Shown: positions 32,246 to 43,552 of the stretch, piece by piece
Layout: the number at the start of each line of letters is the position of its first letter
Numbering within the stretch: position 1 is the stretch's first letter
Assembly (NCBI RefSeq): GCF_017993425.1
Contig: NZ_JAGOMQ010000001.1
Location: forward strand, 1-64,000
Direction: 5' to 3'
Length of the DNA: 64,000 nucleotides
DNA from: Amaricoccus sp.
GTDB lineage: Bacteria > Pseudomonadota > Alphaproteobacteria > Rhodobacterales > Rhodobacteraceae
The notes under the pieces: model-generated
Seen by the model: the letters and a program-made list of their open reading frames with translations, nothing else
What the model was told of the DNA's origin: nothing
Database searches by the model: none
Made by a program: the position numbers and the translations under genes

Positions 32246-32956
32246 ATGACCGAGGAATCCGCCGCCTGGCTGCGCGAGCGCATCCTCTCCGACCCGGACG
32301 TCATCCTCGGCGACGACCAGCTGATGCGCGCGCTCCTCGCCGCCGACCGCCGCGCCGCCGGCCGCAACGTCGTCGACCTGCGCGGCGTGCTGGTCGAGCG
32401 GCTCGAGGACCGGCTCGACCGGCTCGAGGACACCCACCGCGAGGTCCTGGCGGCCGCCTACGAGAACGTCGCCGGCATGAACCAGGTCCACCGCGCCTGC
32501 CTCGCGCTGCTCGACCCCGCCGACTTCGCCGGCTTCCTCAAGGTGCTGACCCGCGACGTCGCGATGATCCTCGGCGTCGACATCATCCGGCTCGGGCTCG
32601 AGGCCCCCGCCGCCGAGCCCGGCCAGCCGCTCGGCCCCTCCGGGCCGCTCCGCGCCACGGTGATCGCGCTGCCCGCCGGCGGCGTCGACGGCTACGTCAC
32701 CCGCGGCCGCGGCCTCGGCCCGCGCAAGGTGACGCTGCGCCGCGCCGAGCCGGCGGGGACGAGCCTCTACGGGCCGGACGCGGCGGCCGTCCGCTGCGAG
32801 GCGCTGATGCGGCTCGACCTCGGCGAGGGCAACCTCGCCGGCCTCCTCGCCTTCGGCGCGACCGACCCGAACCGCTTCCACCCCGACCAGGGCGTCGATC
32901 TGCTCACCTTCTTCGCCGGGGTGTTCGAGCGCACTCTCCGCCGCTGGCTGGCGTGA
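32246..32956 (+). CDS. DUF484 family protein
   Basis: A 236-residue GAF-like protein of the DUF484 family, usually found next to xerC. N-terminal helices (AAWLRERILSDPDVILGDDQLMRAL, NVVDLRGVLVERLEDRLDRLEDTHREVL) form a coiled coil to about residue 85, followed by a GAF-like sensor domain ending VDLLTFFAGVFERTLRRWL. Function is not established. GGAGG precedes the ATG. The stop codon overlaps the xerC start (GTGA), so the pair is translationally coupled, in line with its usual context. Confidence 0.9.
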   Translation: MTEESAAWLRERILSDPDVILGDDQLMRALLAADRRAAGRNVVDLRGVLVERLEDRLDRLEDTHREVLAAAYENVAGMNQVHRACLALLDPADFAGFLKVLTRDVAMILGVDIIRLGLEAPAAEPGQPLGPSGPLRATVIALPAGGVDGYVTRGRGLGPRKVTLRRAEPAGTSLYGPDAAAVRCEALMRLDLGEGNLAGLLAFGATDPNRFHPDQGVDLLTFFAGVFERTLRRWLA

Positions 32957-33879
32957 CCGATCCGTCGGCCGCCGCCACCGACCTGCTGGCCCGCTGGCTC
33001 GCCCAGCTCTCCGCCGTCCGCGGCGCGAGCCCGCAGACGATCACCGCCTATCGCCGCGACGTCTCCGGCTATCTCGGCTTTCTCGCCCGGCACTGGGGCG
33101 GCCCCTACGGCGCGCCCCGCCTCGCCGGGGTCGGGCCGACCGACATGCGCGCCTGGATGGCCGAGGAGCGCAACCGCGGCCTCTCCGCCCGCTCGCTCGC
33201 CCGCTCGCTCTCGGCGGTGAAGAGCTTCCACGCCTGGCTCGCAGAGGCCGAGGGAGCCGAGGCCCCGGCCGTCTCCGCCACCCGCGGCCCCCGCCGCAAG
33301 GCCCGCCTGCCGCGCCCCGTCGCCCCCGAGGCCGCCAAGGCGCTGATCGAGACGATCGAGCTCCAGAGCCTGAAATCCTGGGTCGGCGCCCGCGACATGG
33401 CGGTCGCCACCCTCCTCTACGGCTGCGGCCTGCGCATCTCCGAGGCGCTGTCGCTGACGCAAGGCGACGCCCCCCTCGGCGAGACCCTGCGCATCCGCGG
33501 CAAGGGCGGCAAGGAGCGGCTGGTCCCGGTCCTCCCCGTCGCCCGCCGCGCGGTCGAGACCTACCGCCGCCTGTGCCCCCACGCGCCCGGCCCCGCGGCG
33601 CCGCTCTTCCTCGGCGCCCGCGGCGGCCCGCTCAACCCGCGCCTCCTGCAAGGCGCCATGGCCGCCGCCCGCCGCCAGCTCGGCCTGCCCGCCACCGCCA
33701 CGCCGCACGCGCTCCGCCACTCCTTCGCCACCCATCTCCTCGAGGCGGGGGGGGACCTGCGCACCATCCAGGAGCTCCTCGGCCACGCCTCCCTCGCCAC
33801 CACCCAGGTCTATACCGGCGTCGACCAGGCCCGCCTGATGGAGAGCTACCTCGCCGCCCACCCCAAGGCGCGGGGCTGA
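32953..33879 (+). CDS. xerC: Tyrosine recombinase XerC
   Basis: A 308-residue site-specific recombinase that, with XerD, resolves chromosome dimers at dif. The N-terminal SAM-like domain (ARWLAQLSAVRGASPQTITAYRRDV, then SARSLARSLSAVKSFHAWL) precedes the catalytic domain: first Arg in LYGCGLRISEALSL near 157, Lys in IRGKGGKERLVPVLP near 183, HxxR in HALRHSFATHLLEAGG near 252, and the nucleophile Tyr in LGHASLATTQVYTGVD near 288. Starts with GTG overlapping DUF484. Confidence 0.95.
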   Translation: MTDPSAAATDLLARWLAQLSAVRGASPQTITAYRRDVSGYLGFLARHWGGPYGAPRLAGVGPTDMRAWMAEERNRGLSARSLARSLSAVKSFHAWLAEAEGAEAPAVSATRGPRRKARLPRPVAPEAAKALIETIELQSLKSWVGARDMAVATLLYGCGLRISEALSLTQGDAPLGETLRIRGKGGKERLVPVLPVARRAVETYRRLCPHAPGPAAPLFLGARGGPLNPRLLQGAMAAARRQLGLPATATPHALRHSFATHLLEAGGDLRTIQELLGHASLATTQVYTGVDQARLMESYLAAHPKARG

Positions 33880-33882
33880 CGC

Positions 33883-35544
33883 TTGACCCCGCCGGCCCCG
33901 CCCGTCTCCTGGCGTCGCCTGAGCCCTACCGGGCTCGTCCTCGGCGCCATCTTCTTCGCCACCGCGCTGACCCCCTCGCTGGTGCCCCGCGCGCCGCTCC
34001 TGCAAGGGGTGCTGGGCGGCGTGGTCGGGGCGGTCGGCTACGAGATCGGCGCGCTCCTCGCCTGGGGCTGGCGCTTCCTCGAGCTGCCCGAGCCCGCCGC
34101 CCGCCGCCCCGCCGCCCTCCTCGCCGCCGCCCTCGTCGCGCTCGGGATCGCCGGGTTCGGCATCGCCCGCTCGGCGGCCTGGCAGAACGCCACCCGCCGG
34201 GTCTTCGACCTGCCGCCGGTCGAGGCCACGCACCCGACGACGATCGCCGTCGTCGCGGCGGTGGTCGCCGGCCTGCTCTGGCTCATCTTCCGCCTCTTCG
34301 GCGTGCTCCGCCGGCGCATCGACCGCACGGCGTCGCGGGTGCTGCCGCAGAAGATCGGCCGGGCCATCGGCTTCGCGCTGGCGCTGTGGCTCGCCTGGGC
34401 CCTCGTCGACGGCGTGCTGGCGCGCCAGCTCTTCCGGATCGCCGACGCCTCCTTCGAGGCGGCCGACGTCTTCGTCCGCCCCGACCTGCCGGCGCCCACG
34501 GACACGCTCAAGACCGGCGGGCCCGGCTCGCTGGTCGCCTGGGACGAGATGGGCCGCTTCGGCCGCGAGTTCGTCGCCGGCGCCCCCGGCCGCGACGAGA
34601 TCGCCGCCTTCGCCGGCCCCGAGGCCATGGAGCCGATCCGCGTCTATGTCGGCCGCCGCGCCGCCGAGACGCCCGAGGAGCGCGCGCAGATCGCCCTCGA
34701 CGAGCTGGTCCGGCAGGGCGGCTTCGAGCGCGACGTCCTCGTCGTCGTCCCCCCGGTCGGCACCGGCTGGATGGACCCGGGCGCGCAGGACAGCCTCGAC
34801 TTCATGCTCGGCGGCGACGTCGCCACCGTGGCCGTGCAGTACTCCTACCTGACGAGCGTTCTGGCGCTGCTCGCGCATCCCTCCTACGGCGTCGCGCAGT
34901 CCCGGGCGCTCTTCGACGCCGTCTACCGCCACTGGACGACGCTCCCCAGGGAGAGCCGGCCCAAGCTCTACGTCCACGGCCTCAGCCAGGGCGCCTTCAA
35001 CAGCCAGGCGACGCTGCCGCTCCTCGACATGCTCGCCGACCCGATCGACGGGGCGATGTGGGCGGGCTCGCCGTTCTTCTCGCGCTACTGGCGCTACATG
35101 CAGGAGCGCCGCCGCGAGGACTCGCCGGCGTGGCGGCCGCAGCTCGGCAACGGCTCGCTGGCGCGCAGCCTCGACCAGTTCGGCGGCCTCGACGGCGACT
35201 TCGCGCCCTGGGGGCCGGTGCGCATGGTCTTCCTCAACTACGGCTCCGACCCGATCGTCTGGTTCGACCCCGCCGCCGCCTGGCGCCAGCCCGCCTGGCT
35301 GAAGCCGCCGCGCGCGCCGGACGTCGCCCCCGAGCTCGGCTGGTTCCCGGTGGTGACGCTCTTCCAGCTCGGCCTCGACAGCGCCATCTCGCTCGACGTC
35401 CCGGGCTTCGGCCACGCCTACATCGCCCGCGACTACATCGACGCCTGGGCCGCCCTCCTCGACCCGCCCGGCTGGTCCTCCGATCGCGCCACGGCGCTGA
35501 AGACGATCCTCGCCGCCCGCCCGGTGGCGTTCGATCCCGAGTAG
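33883..35544 (+). CDS. Membrane-anchored alpha/beta-hydrolase family protein (DUF2319-like)
   Basis: A 553-residue protein of the alpha/beta-hydrolase membrane family (DUF2319 type). It starts with TTG immediately after xerC. Four membrane helices lie in the first 170 residues (GLVLGAIFFATALTPSLVP, VLGGVVGAVGYEIGALLAW, ALLAAALVALGIAGFGIARS, TIAVVAAVVAGLLWLIFRLF). The catalytic region follows: DVLVVVPPVGTGWMDPGAQD near 285, LYVHGLSQGAFNSQATLPLL near 364 with the nucleophile Ser in GLSQG, GAMWAGSPFFSRYWRYM near 388, and VFLNYGSDPIVWFDP near 447. Role unknown; relatives are common in actinobacteria and some alphaproteobacteria. Confidence 0.85.
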   Translation: MTPPAPPVSWRRLSPTGLVLGAIFFATALTPSLVPRAPLLQGVLGGVVGAVGYEIGALLAWGWRFLELPEPAARRPAALLAAALVALGIAGFGIARSAAWQNATRRVFDLPPVEATHPTTIAVVAAVVAGLLWLIFRLFGVLRRRIDRTASRVLPQKIGRAIGFALALWLAWALVDGVLARQLFRIADASFEAADVFVRPDLPAPTDTLKTGGPGSLVAWDEMGRFGREFVAGAPGRDEIAAFAGPEAMEPIRVYVGRRAAETPEERAQIALDELVRQGGFERDVLVVVPPVGTGWMDPGAQDSLDFMLGGDVATVAVQYSYLTSVLALLAHPSYGVAQSRALFDAVYRHWTTLPRESRPKLYVHGLSQGAFNSQATLPLLDMLADPIDGAMWAGSPFFSRYWRYMQERRREDSPAWRPQLGNGSLARSLDQFGGLDGDFAPWGPVRMVFLNYGSDPIVWFDPAAAWRQPAWLKPPRAPDVAPELGWFPVVTLFQLGLDSAISLDVPGFGHAYIARDYIDAWAALLDPPGWSSDRATALKTILAARPVAFDPE

Positions 35545-35554
35545 CCGGCGCCGC

Positions 35555-35568
35555 TTGACGCAGGTCAA
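35555..35568 (+). promoter_or_regulatory. Crp/Fnr-like site upstream of beta-helix/RTX gene 1
   Basis: TTGACGCAGGTCAA, an inverted repeat TTGAC-N4-GTCAA close to the Fnr/FixK consensus TTGAT-N4-ATCAA. It ends 56 bp before the ATG. The paralogous gene at 40527 has the same motif (TTGACGCCGGTCAA) ending 57 bp before its ATG, and the following bases (ATG.GGAC) also match, which supports a functional site. Confidence 0.5.
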
Positions 35569-35624
35569 TGCGGACCGGAGCCCTTGTTCCGAGGCTCTTC
35601 GAACGGGGATCTCGGGAGGGGGCA

Positions 35625-37748
35625 ATGGCGACGTTCATCGTCACGACGTCGGACGACAGCGGCGCCGGATCGCTGCGCGAGGCCGTCCTCGCGGCCAACG
35701 CCAGCGCCGGCGCGGACGAGATCCGCTTCGACGAGACGGTGTTCGACGGCGGCGCGGAGGATCTGATCCGGCTGACGAGCGGCCAGATCGAGATCACCGA
35801 CGAGCTCGCCATCGTCGGCGGACCGGCCGGGGTGACAATCACCGGCGACGCGGCCGGCGACGACGTGACGCTGGCGGGCGGGATCACGGACCTGAAAGCC
35901 TCGGGAACGTCGGCGCTCGACGACAACACCCGAATCTTTCACGCCACCGGAGCGCTCACGATAGAGGGTTTGACGCTGACGGGCGGCGTCAGCCAAGGGG
36001 AGAACGAGCACGGCGGCGCTGTGGCGGGCACTCAGGTGACGGTGCGCTCCAGCACGCTGAGCGGCAACAGCACCCTCGCTCTGTCCTCTTTGCGCTCGGA
36101 GCCCGGCGGCGGCGCCATCTTTGCCAAGGAGGTCACGTTCGAGAACAGCACGGCGACCTCGAATGGAACCTTCACGAACCGGGGCGGCGCTATCCTCGCG
36201 ACTTCCGTGATCGTCGACAACAGCACGCTGAGCGACAACGTCACTCGCAGCGGGAGTGGCGGAGCCATCGCCGCCGGATCCGTCTCAATCACGGGAAGCA
36301 CGCTCGTTCACAACCTGGCCGGGGGCTATGGGAACGGAGGGAGCATCTACAGCACGGGCGATGTCCTCGTCGTCGACAGCACCATCAGCGGGAGCAGCGC
36401 GGATGATGGCGGCGGCATTCTGGCCCACGGTTTCGCGACGCTGGTCCGTAGCGTCGTCAGCGACAACAGGGCGTTCGGGGTCAGCCTGTATGGAATTCCA
36501 GGACAGGGCGGGGGTATCGACGCCTGGGGTGGGATATCGCTGACGGACAGCAGCGTGCGTGAAAACCGCGCCCACCAAGGGGCCGGCATCAATTCCGACG
36601 GCGATATCACGCTGACGAACAGCACTGTGAGCGGAAACTACGCGCGCGGCAATTACGCCGGGGGCGGGATAAAGTCACGTGGCGCGGTCACCCTCGTCAA
36701 CAGCACGATCAGCGGCAACAGCACCTATTCATTTGCCCGGTATGGCGGCGGCGGCATCGCCGCCAATGGCCTTGTCACCCTGATAAGCAGCACTGTCACA
36801 GGCAACAGCGCCGCCGACTATGCGCACGCCGTCACGGGTGGAGGTATCCTCTCCCAGACGGACGTAAGGGCAAGCAACAGCATCGTCAGCGGCAACGCCA
36901 CACCCCCGGGCATCTATGATCCTGACGGCACGGGCTCACACGGCCCCGCGTCGGAGATCTCGGGCCCGCTGACGCTCCTCGGCGGCAACATCATCGGCGA
37001 CGCCATCTTCGACGGAGCGGCGCAGGTCGGCAGCGTGACGGCGGCGGAGATCTTCGTCGCAACGACCGAGATCGCGCCCGGCGTGGTCGCGGGCGTGCTC
37101 GCCGACAACGGCGGGCCGACGCAGACCGTCGCCATCCGGGCCGACGGGCCGGCGGCCGGGGCGGCAGACCCGGCCACCGCGACGGCGACCGACCAGCGGG
37201 GCGTGGCGCGCGACGCCGCGCCCGACCTCGGCGCCTTCGAGGCGGCGCGGGAATGGGACCTCACGCTGGTCGGCGGGTCGGGCGATGACGAGCTCGTCGG
37301 CGGGGCCGGGGCCGATCGCTTGCGCGGACGCGGCGGCGACGACCTGCTGATCGGGCGCGCCGGCGACGACTGGATCCTCGGCGACAAGGGCTGCGACACG
37401 ATCTGCGCCGGCGCCGGCGACGACCTCGTCCATGGCGGAAAGGGGCGCGACCGGATCGACGGCGGGACCGGCGACGATGTCCTGCACGGCGGCAAGGGCG
37501 GCGACGTCTTCGTGTTCGGCGCGGGCTTCGGCGACGACAGGATCCTCGACTTCGGCAACGGGCCGGACCGCATCGACCTGCGCCGGCTCGGGATCACGGC
37601 GGCATCCTTTGCCGACGAGGTGACCATCTCGCAGGATGGCGCGGATGCGCTGGTCGCGGTGGCTGGCCATGGGACGATCCGCACCCTCGGCGTCTATGCG
37701 GGCCATGGCGACGGACTCGATGCGGGGGACTTCCTGCTGCTGGCATGA
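35625..37748 (+). CDS. Secreted right-handed beta-helix protein with RTX repeats, paralogue 1
   Basis: A 707-residue exoprotein. The ATG at 35625 follows GGGAGGGGG. Residues 1-60 (TFIVTTSDDSGAGSLREAVLAANA) are the start typical of choice-of-anchor/polymorphic right-handed beta-helix proteins. Residues 60-500 are many beta-helix coils with NSTVSGN- and GGGI-type turns. A calcium-binding RTX block follows near 545-640 with GGxGxDxLxGG-type nonapeptides, then GDVFVFGAGFGDDRILDF and a hydrophobic C-terminus GDGLDAGDFLLLA, the usual type I secretion signal. It has no N-terminal signal peptide. No type I secretion genes are nearby. Base composition in 36000-36900 is lower in GC than neighbours. Function may be adhesion or polysaccharide binding. 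Confidence 0.85.
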   Translation: MATFIVTTSDDSGAGSLREAVLAANASAGADEIRFDETVFDGGAEDLIRLTSGQIEITDELAIVGGPAGVTITGDAAGDDVTLAGGITDLKASGTSALDDNTRIFHATGALTIEGLTLTGGVSQGENEHGGAVAGTQVTVRSSTLSGNSTLALSSLRSEPGGGAIFAKEVTFENSTATSNGTFTNRGGAILATSVIVDNSTLSDNVTRSGSGGAIAAGSVSITGSTLVHNLAGGYGNGGSIYSTGDVLVVDSTISGSSADDGGGILAHGFATLVRSVVSDNRAFGVSLYGIPGQGGGIDAWGGISLTDSSVRENRAHQGAGINSDGDITLTNSTVSGNYARGNYAGGGIKSRGAVTLVNSTISGNSTYSFARYGGGGIAANGLVTLISSTVTGNSAADYAHAVTGGGILSQTDVRASNSIVSGNATPPGIYDPDGTGSHGPASEISGPLTLLGGNIIGDAIFDGAAQVGSVTAAEIFVATTEIAPGVVAGVLADNGGPTQTVAIRADGPAAGAADPATATATDQRGVARDAAPDLGAFEAAREWDLTLVGGSGDDELVGGAGADRLRGRGGDDLLIGRAGDDWILGDKGCDTICAGAGDDLVHGGKGRDRIDGGTGDDVLHGGKGGDVFVFGAGFGDDRILDFGNGPDRIDLRRLGITAASFADEVTISQDGADALVAVAGHGTIRTLGVYAGHGDGLDAGDFLLLA

Positions 37749-37968
37749 CGGGGCGATCGCCGCGACCCTCGGCGCCGACGCAAGGCCGCAGCGCCGACCG
37801 TGCCGGCGAAGCAATTTTGGACGCGCCGCCGCCCTCAACCTCTGGGTGCGCGCCAGCAATCGCCAACAGTATCTAGCGGCGGGGTCTTGCCGCCGCCGTC
37901 TGGTTCCCGTATAGATTGAGTCCCGTGGGGCGCGGGCCAGGACCGGCCCCAGCCCACGGGAGAGCCAG

Positions 37969-39615
<1,647 letters not shown>

Positions 39616-39659
39616 GGGTCGCCGGGACCGCGCAAGCGCCGTGGATAGAGGTCATGTCA

Positions 39660-39673
39660 TTGATTCAGATCAA
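39660..39673 (+). promoter_or_regulatory. Consensus Fnr box
   Basis: TTGATTCAGATCAA matches the Fnr consensus TTGAT-N4-ATCAA at every defined base. It lies 44 bp after pyrG and 250 bp before the DsrE-like gene, in the 308-bp gap 39616-39923, which otherwise holds only a TTGACA at 39834 and no gene. If it acts on the DsrE-like gene the leader would be long. Confidence 0.5.
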
Positions 39674-39923
39674 TATTGGCGAGAATCGCGCTTAACGGAA
39701 CCTTACCGGAAGAGCTTCGCCGAGACGGCGGCGGCGCCACGCCTCTGCCCAAATAACAGTCAGCGGCGCAAGCGACAGATGAGCCGCGGGCGGCGCATTG
39801 CGCGTGGGCCGCGTAGCAACGGGGCCTCGCCTTGACACCTGCGGCGCGGAGGAACAAGCCCGGAGCGGACCTGACGCCACCGCAGCGACGCCCGGCCCCT
39901 CACCAGTCGTTTCGGGAGTCCCC

Positions 39924-40370
39924 ATGACACATCGTCCGAGTTCGCTTGCCGGCGTCGCGGCTGCGGCCCTGTTCCTTGCGCTTCCGGCCGGCGGCTTCGC
40001 CGCGGACTACGCCGACCAGAAGGTGGTCTATCACAACAACGGCGGCGACGCGGACTACTTCACCCGCTTCCTCGGCAACATCACCAACCACATCGACGCC
40101 GTCGGCGCGGACCACCTCCGGATCGTGGTGATCGACCACGGCGACGGGCTCGACCTCTTCGAGGCGATGGCGGCGGATCCGAAGATCGCCAGGCGCGTCG
40201 AGACCCTGCGCGGCGAGGGCGTGCGCTTCCTGATCTGCCAGAAGACGCTGACGGCGCGCGACGTCGACTGGCACGACCTGCCCGGCGTGACCGAGGCGGA
40301 CATCGTCCCGAGCGGCGTCGCCGAGATCGCCCGGCTCCAGGGCGACGGCTACGTCTACATCCATCCCTGA
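39924..40370 (+). CDS. Exported DsrE-family protein
   Basis: A 148-residue protein with a signal peptide (SLAGVAAAALFLALPAGGFA, cleaved near residue 26) and a DsrE/DsrF-like domain: VVYHNNGGDADYFTRFLGNI, HLRIVVIDHGDGLDLFEAM, and the conserved single-cysteine block GVRFLICQKTLTARDV, with DIVPSGVAEIARLQGDGYVY at the end. Exported DsrE proteins of this type are common in proteobacteria near sulfur or redox genes and may bind or relay sulfane sulfur. The start has GGGAG 5 bp upstream. A consensus Fnr box lies 250 bp upstream, which would fit redox regulation. Confidence 0.82.
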   Translation: MTHRPSSLAGVAAAALFLALPAGGFAADYADQKVVYHNNGGDADYFTRFLGNITNHIDAVGADHLRIVVIDHGDGLDLFEAMAADPKIARRVETLRGEGVRFLICQKTLTARDVDWHDLPGVTEADIVPSGVAEIARLQGDGYVYIHP

Positions 40371-40455
40371 CGCGCGCCTGCTGCGGTCGGCGCCCGGCCG
40401 CAGCTGACCGCGCCCGAATGTCTATGCAGAGGCGGCTGCGGCCGGCCGCATTCGA

Positions 40456-40469
40456 TTGACGCCGGTCAA
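40456..40469 (+). promoter_or_regulatory. Crp/Fnr-like site upstream of beta-helix/RTX gene 2
   Basis: TTGACGCCGGTCAA, 13 of 14 bases identical to the site at 35555-35568 and at the same distance (57 bp) from the start codon of the paralogous gene. Confidence 0.5.
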
Positions 40470-40526
40470 TGTGGACACGCCTCCGCGGTGTCCTACTTGT
40501 GGCGTCTCAGGGGTGAGGGCCGCAAG

Positions 40527-42515
40527 ATGTCGACATTCATCGTCACCACGACCAGCGACCGCGGCGCCGGATCGCTGCGCCAGGCCATCGCCGACGCCAA
40601 CGCCAATGCGGGCGCCGACGAGATCCGGTTCGACGCCACGGTTTTCGACGGCGGCGCCGAGGACGTCATCCGCCTCACGAGCGGACAGATCCGCATCTCT
40701 GACGGTCTCACGATCGTCGGCGGCCCGGCCGGCGTCACCATCACTGGCGACGCCAAGGCCGACGATGTCACCGATGCGAGCGGCGTCACCGATCTGGACC
40801 TGTCATATGCCCACCTTCGGGACAACAGTCGCATCTTCGACGCGGGCGCCGACCTGACGATCCAGGGGCTGACGCTGACCGGCGGCAACGCGCAGGGCGC
40901 CTCACAAGGCGGAGGAGCGGTGCGTTCCTCCGCTTCGGTCTGGATCAGCGGATCCACCCTGAGCGGCAATATGTCCTACAGCGGGGGCGGCGGCGTCTAC
41001 GCGTCCGGCCATGCTTATATCGGCGACAGCGTCATCGCCAATAATGCGAGCACCTGGGGAACGGGCGGCGTTTTCGCCCGGAGCCTCGACGTGTCCGACA
41101 GCGAGTTTCGCGCCAACCGGATGATAGAGGACCAAGGCTCGGGCGCGAGCGCCCTGTCGGGAACCTACGTCCGGATCGTGGACAGCACGATCAGCGACAA
41201 CCATGGCCCGAAGGCTGCGATCGGCGGCCTGTCCGTCCGGCTTGTCGACAGCGTCGTCAGCGGCAATCGCGCCTTCTATTCCGCCGGCGGCATCTCCTCC
41301 GGCGGGGACGTCTACGTCGCAGGAAGCACCATCAGCGAGAACAAGGGCGCCGGCGCGGGCGGTATCTCCGGTCGGTGGGTCATGGTCGTCGCCAGCGCCG
41401 TGACCGACAATGTCGGCCTGAACGGCGGCGGCGGCATAACGGGAACGACGAGCGTCTCGCTCGTCAACAGCACGGTGAGCGGCAACGTCGCGCGCTTTTC
41501 GCCTTATTACGGCTACTCCGAGATCGGACGCGGCGGCGGCGTCCTGTCTCTCCTGGGAGACGTGACCGCCCTCAACAGCACCATCACCGGCAATATCGTG
41601 CAAAGTCCGCTCGAGGGCAGCGCCGGGGGCGGGATATATGCGCGCTCCATCAGCCTCGAGAACAGCATCGTCCTCGGCAACACGGCTCTGGCGGGCGCGG
41701 AGACCTCCGGCGACCTGTCGCTCTTCAGCGGCAACATCGTCGGCGACGGGCTCTACAGCGGCTCCGTGCGCACTGGCGGCGTAGACGCGACCGGCGTGTT
41801 CGTCGAGACGGTCGAGATCGCTCCGGGCGTCCTTGCCGGCGTTCTTGCCGACAACGGCGGTCCGACCGAGACGGTCGCGATCCGCGGCGAAGGACCGGCG
41901 GCGGGAGCCGCGGAGACGGGCTACGGGCACAACTCGACCCGGACGGACCAGCGCGGGGTTCCGCGCGCGGTCGACGATTCCGACCTCGGGGCGTTCGAGG
42001 CGGCGCCTCCGCAAGGCCTGACCCTGGTTGGGGGCCCCGGCCCGAACCGGCTGACGGGCGGCGAGCTCGACGACCGAATCCGCGGACACGGCGGCGACGA
42101 CGCGCTGCGCGGCCGGGGCGGCGACGACCATCTGCTCGGCGACAACGGCGACGACGTCATCCGGGGCGGCGACGGCGATGACATCATCCGGGGCGGGGCG
42201 GGCCGGGACGTAATCATCGGCGGGGCCGGCGACGACACGCTGCGCGGGGACGGGGGGGACGACATCTTCGTCTTCGGCAAGGACTTCGGACGCGATCAGA
42301 TCTTCGGGTTCAATGCGCTAGGCGCCGGGACGGACCTCATCGACCTGCGCCTGCTCGGCGTCACGGCCGCCACCTTCGATGAAGTCGTCTCGATCACGCA
42401 CGCTGGTCTGTACGACCACGTGACGGTGGAGGACGGGGGCGAGATCTCCTGCCGGGTGGCGTCTTCAGGCGGCGGCGACGGGCTCCAGGAGTCCGACTTC
42501 CTGCTTCTCGCCTGA
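40527..42515 (+). CDS. Secreted right-handed beta-helix protein with RTX repeats, paralogue 2
   Basis: A 662-residue paralogue of the protein at 35625. The first 80 residues are nearly identical ([31 protein letters not shown]-like [33 protein letters not shown]). The beta-helix body is shorter and diverged. The RTX block near 500-580 has more regular repeats ([33 protein letters not shown]) and ends with [17 protein letters not shown] and the C-terminal DFLLLA secretion signal. Starts after GAGGG. Shares the upstream Crp/Fnr-like site. It ends 1 bp before the stop of the opposing sulfotransferase gene. No type I exporter in the window. Confidence 0.85.
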   Translation: MSTFIVTTTSDRGAGSLRQAIADANANAGADEIRFDATVFDGGAEDVIRLTSGQIRISDGLTIVGGPAGVTITGDAKADDVTDASGVTDLDLSYAHLRDNSRIFDAGADLTIQGLTLTGGNAQGASQGGGAVRSSASVWISGSTLSGNMSYSGGGGVYASGHAYIGDSVIANNASTWGTGGVFARSLDVSDSEFRANRMIEDQGSGASALSGTYVRIVDSTISDNHGPKAAIGGLSVRLVDSVVSGNRAFYSAGGISSGGDVYVAGSTISENKGAGAGGISGRWVMVVASAVTDNVGLNGGGGITGTTSVSLVNSTVSGNVARFSPYYGYSEIGRGGGVLSLLGDVTALNSTITGNIVQSPLEGSAGGGIYARSISLENSIVLGNTALAGAETSGDLSLFSGNIVGDGLYSGSVRTGGVDATGVFVETVEIAPGVLAGVLADNGGPTETVAIRGEGPAAGAAETGYGHNSTRTDQRGVPRAVDDSDLGAFEAAPPQGLTLVGGPGPNRLTGGELDDRIRGHGGDDALRGRGGDDHLLGDNGDDVIRGGDGDDIIRGGAGRDVIIGGAGDDTLRGDGGDDIFVFGKDFGRDQIFGFNALGAGTDLIDLRLLGVTAATFDEVVSITHAGLYDHVTVEDGGEISCRVASSGGGDGLQESDFLLLA

Positions 42516-42516
42516 G

Positions 42517-43371
42517 TCAGGGCGCGTCGGTCCGGCCGTTGGAGGAGGCGGGCTTCTCCGGGGCGATGCGCCAGGCGGAGGTGCCGGCGGGGTCGTTCCA
42601 GAAGGTCAGCCGGTCGAAGCGCTCGAAGAGGTCCGGGGGCAGCACCGTGGCGCGGGCCTCGGCGCGCACCGGACCCGACACCCGATGCAGGCCCGGCGCG
42701 CCGAGCGGCCCGTCGAACTCCGGCGCGTCGTACTCGACGCTGTCGAAGTCGTGCTGGTGCCATTCCTCGCCGAGAAAGCGGTAGACCAGCCGCAGGCAGG
42801 CCTCCGGCTTCTTCGTCAGGATGTCGTAGTCGATCAGCAGCAGCCGGTCGGAGAGCTCGCCGTAATAGGCCTCCTTCAGCGCCGAATAGGCGAAGCCGAC
42901 CACCCGGTCGCGGTGGCCGAGCGCCTCGGTGCGGCTGTAGACGGTGGCGCGCTCCTCGGGCGTCACGAAGAGCCGCGACGGCTCGAAGGCGTTCTTCCGC
43001 ACCAGCCGCTCGAAGCTGTCCATGATCCAGGCGACGCTGCGCACGCAGGCGAGCACCTTCGCCTCCGGATAGAGCGCAGCGATCAGCGGCAATCGCGCCG
43101 ACCACATGCGGTTGGTGTCGAAGATCACCTCGCGGCCGTCCTCTCCGGCGTAGTAGGCGTCGACGACGGCCTTGAGGATCGCCCGCCGCCGCGCCTCGTC
43201 GAGGAACACCGCCGCCTCGTTGCGCGGGCTCATCGCGTCGAGGAGCGTGCCGACCAGCCCGCCGACCGGCCCGGTCATCGCCGCCGAGAACCGCGGGTTC
43301 TGCCGCAGGAGCCCGGCGAGCAGCGTCGAGCCGGAGCGCGGCAGGCCGGCGATGAAGTGCAGGCGTGGCAT
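42517..43371 (-). CDS. Sulfotransferase family protein
   Basis: A 284-residue PAPS-dependent sulfotransferase. The 5'-phosphosulfate loop is [20 protein letters not shown] at residues 6-25, and the 3'-phosphate-binding region is [18 protein letters not shown] near 106. Further features are [20 protein letters not shown] near 83 and [25 protein letters not shown] near 175, typical of the bacterial sulfotransferase family. The acceptor could be a cell-surface glycan or lipid. Tail-to-tail with RTX gene 2. Confidence 0.87.
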   Translation of the reverse strand: MPRLHFIAGLPRSGSTLLAGLLRQNPRFSAAMTGPVGGLVGTLLDAMSPRNEAAVFLDEARRRAILKAVVDAYYAGEDGREVIFDTNRMWSARLPLIAALYPEAKVLACVRSVAWIMDSFERLVRKNAFEPSRLFVTPEERATVYSRTEALGHRDRVVGFAYSALKEAYYGELSDRLLLIDYDILTKKPEACLRLVYRFLGEEWHQHDFDSVEYDAPEFDGPLGAPGLHRVSGPVRAEARATVLPPDLFERFDRLTFWNDPAGTSAWRIAPEKPASSNGRTDAP

Positions 43372-43552
43372 GGGCGCTCCCCGTTCGCAGCGGCGCCAGT
43401 GAAGCGCGCCGCCGCCCGGAAGACAAGCCGGGCAGGCCGCGGCCGTTCTCCGGGGGCCGTGCGGACCCGCGCGCGGGGCGCGGGATTGCGCGGGCGGGCG
43501 GCTTCCCCTAAACGGTCCGGGCTTTCGCCCCAGAGCCGGAGCCTGCCCCCCG

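Noticed and set aside
32246-33879. XerC as an integrase of a genomic island
   Set aside because: DUF484-xerC beside priA is a conserved alphaproteobacterial chromosomal arrangement; no attachment-site duplication or cargo is seen.
35625-37748. CRISPR-like or tandem DNA repeats in the beta-helix genes
   Set aside because: The repeated codons encode protein coils (NSTVSGN, GGGI) with variable length; there are no identical DNA repeats with regular spacers.
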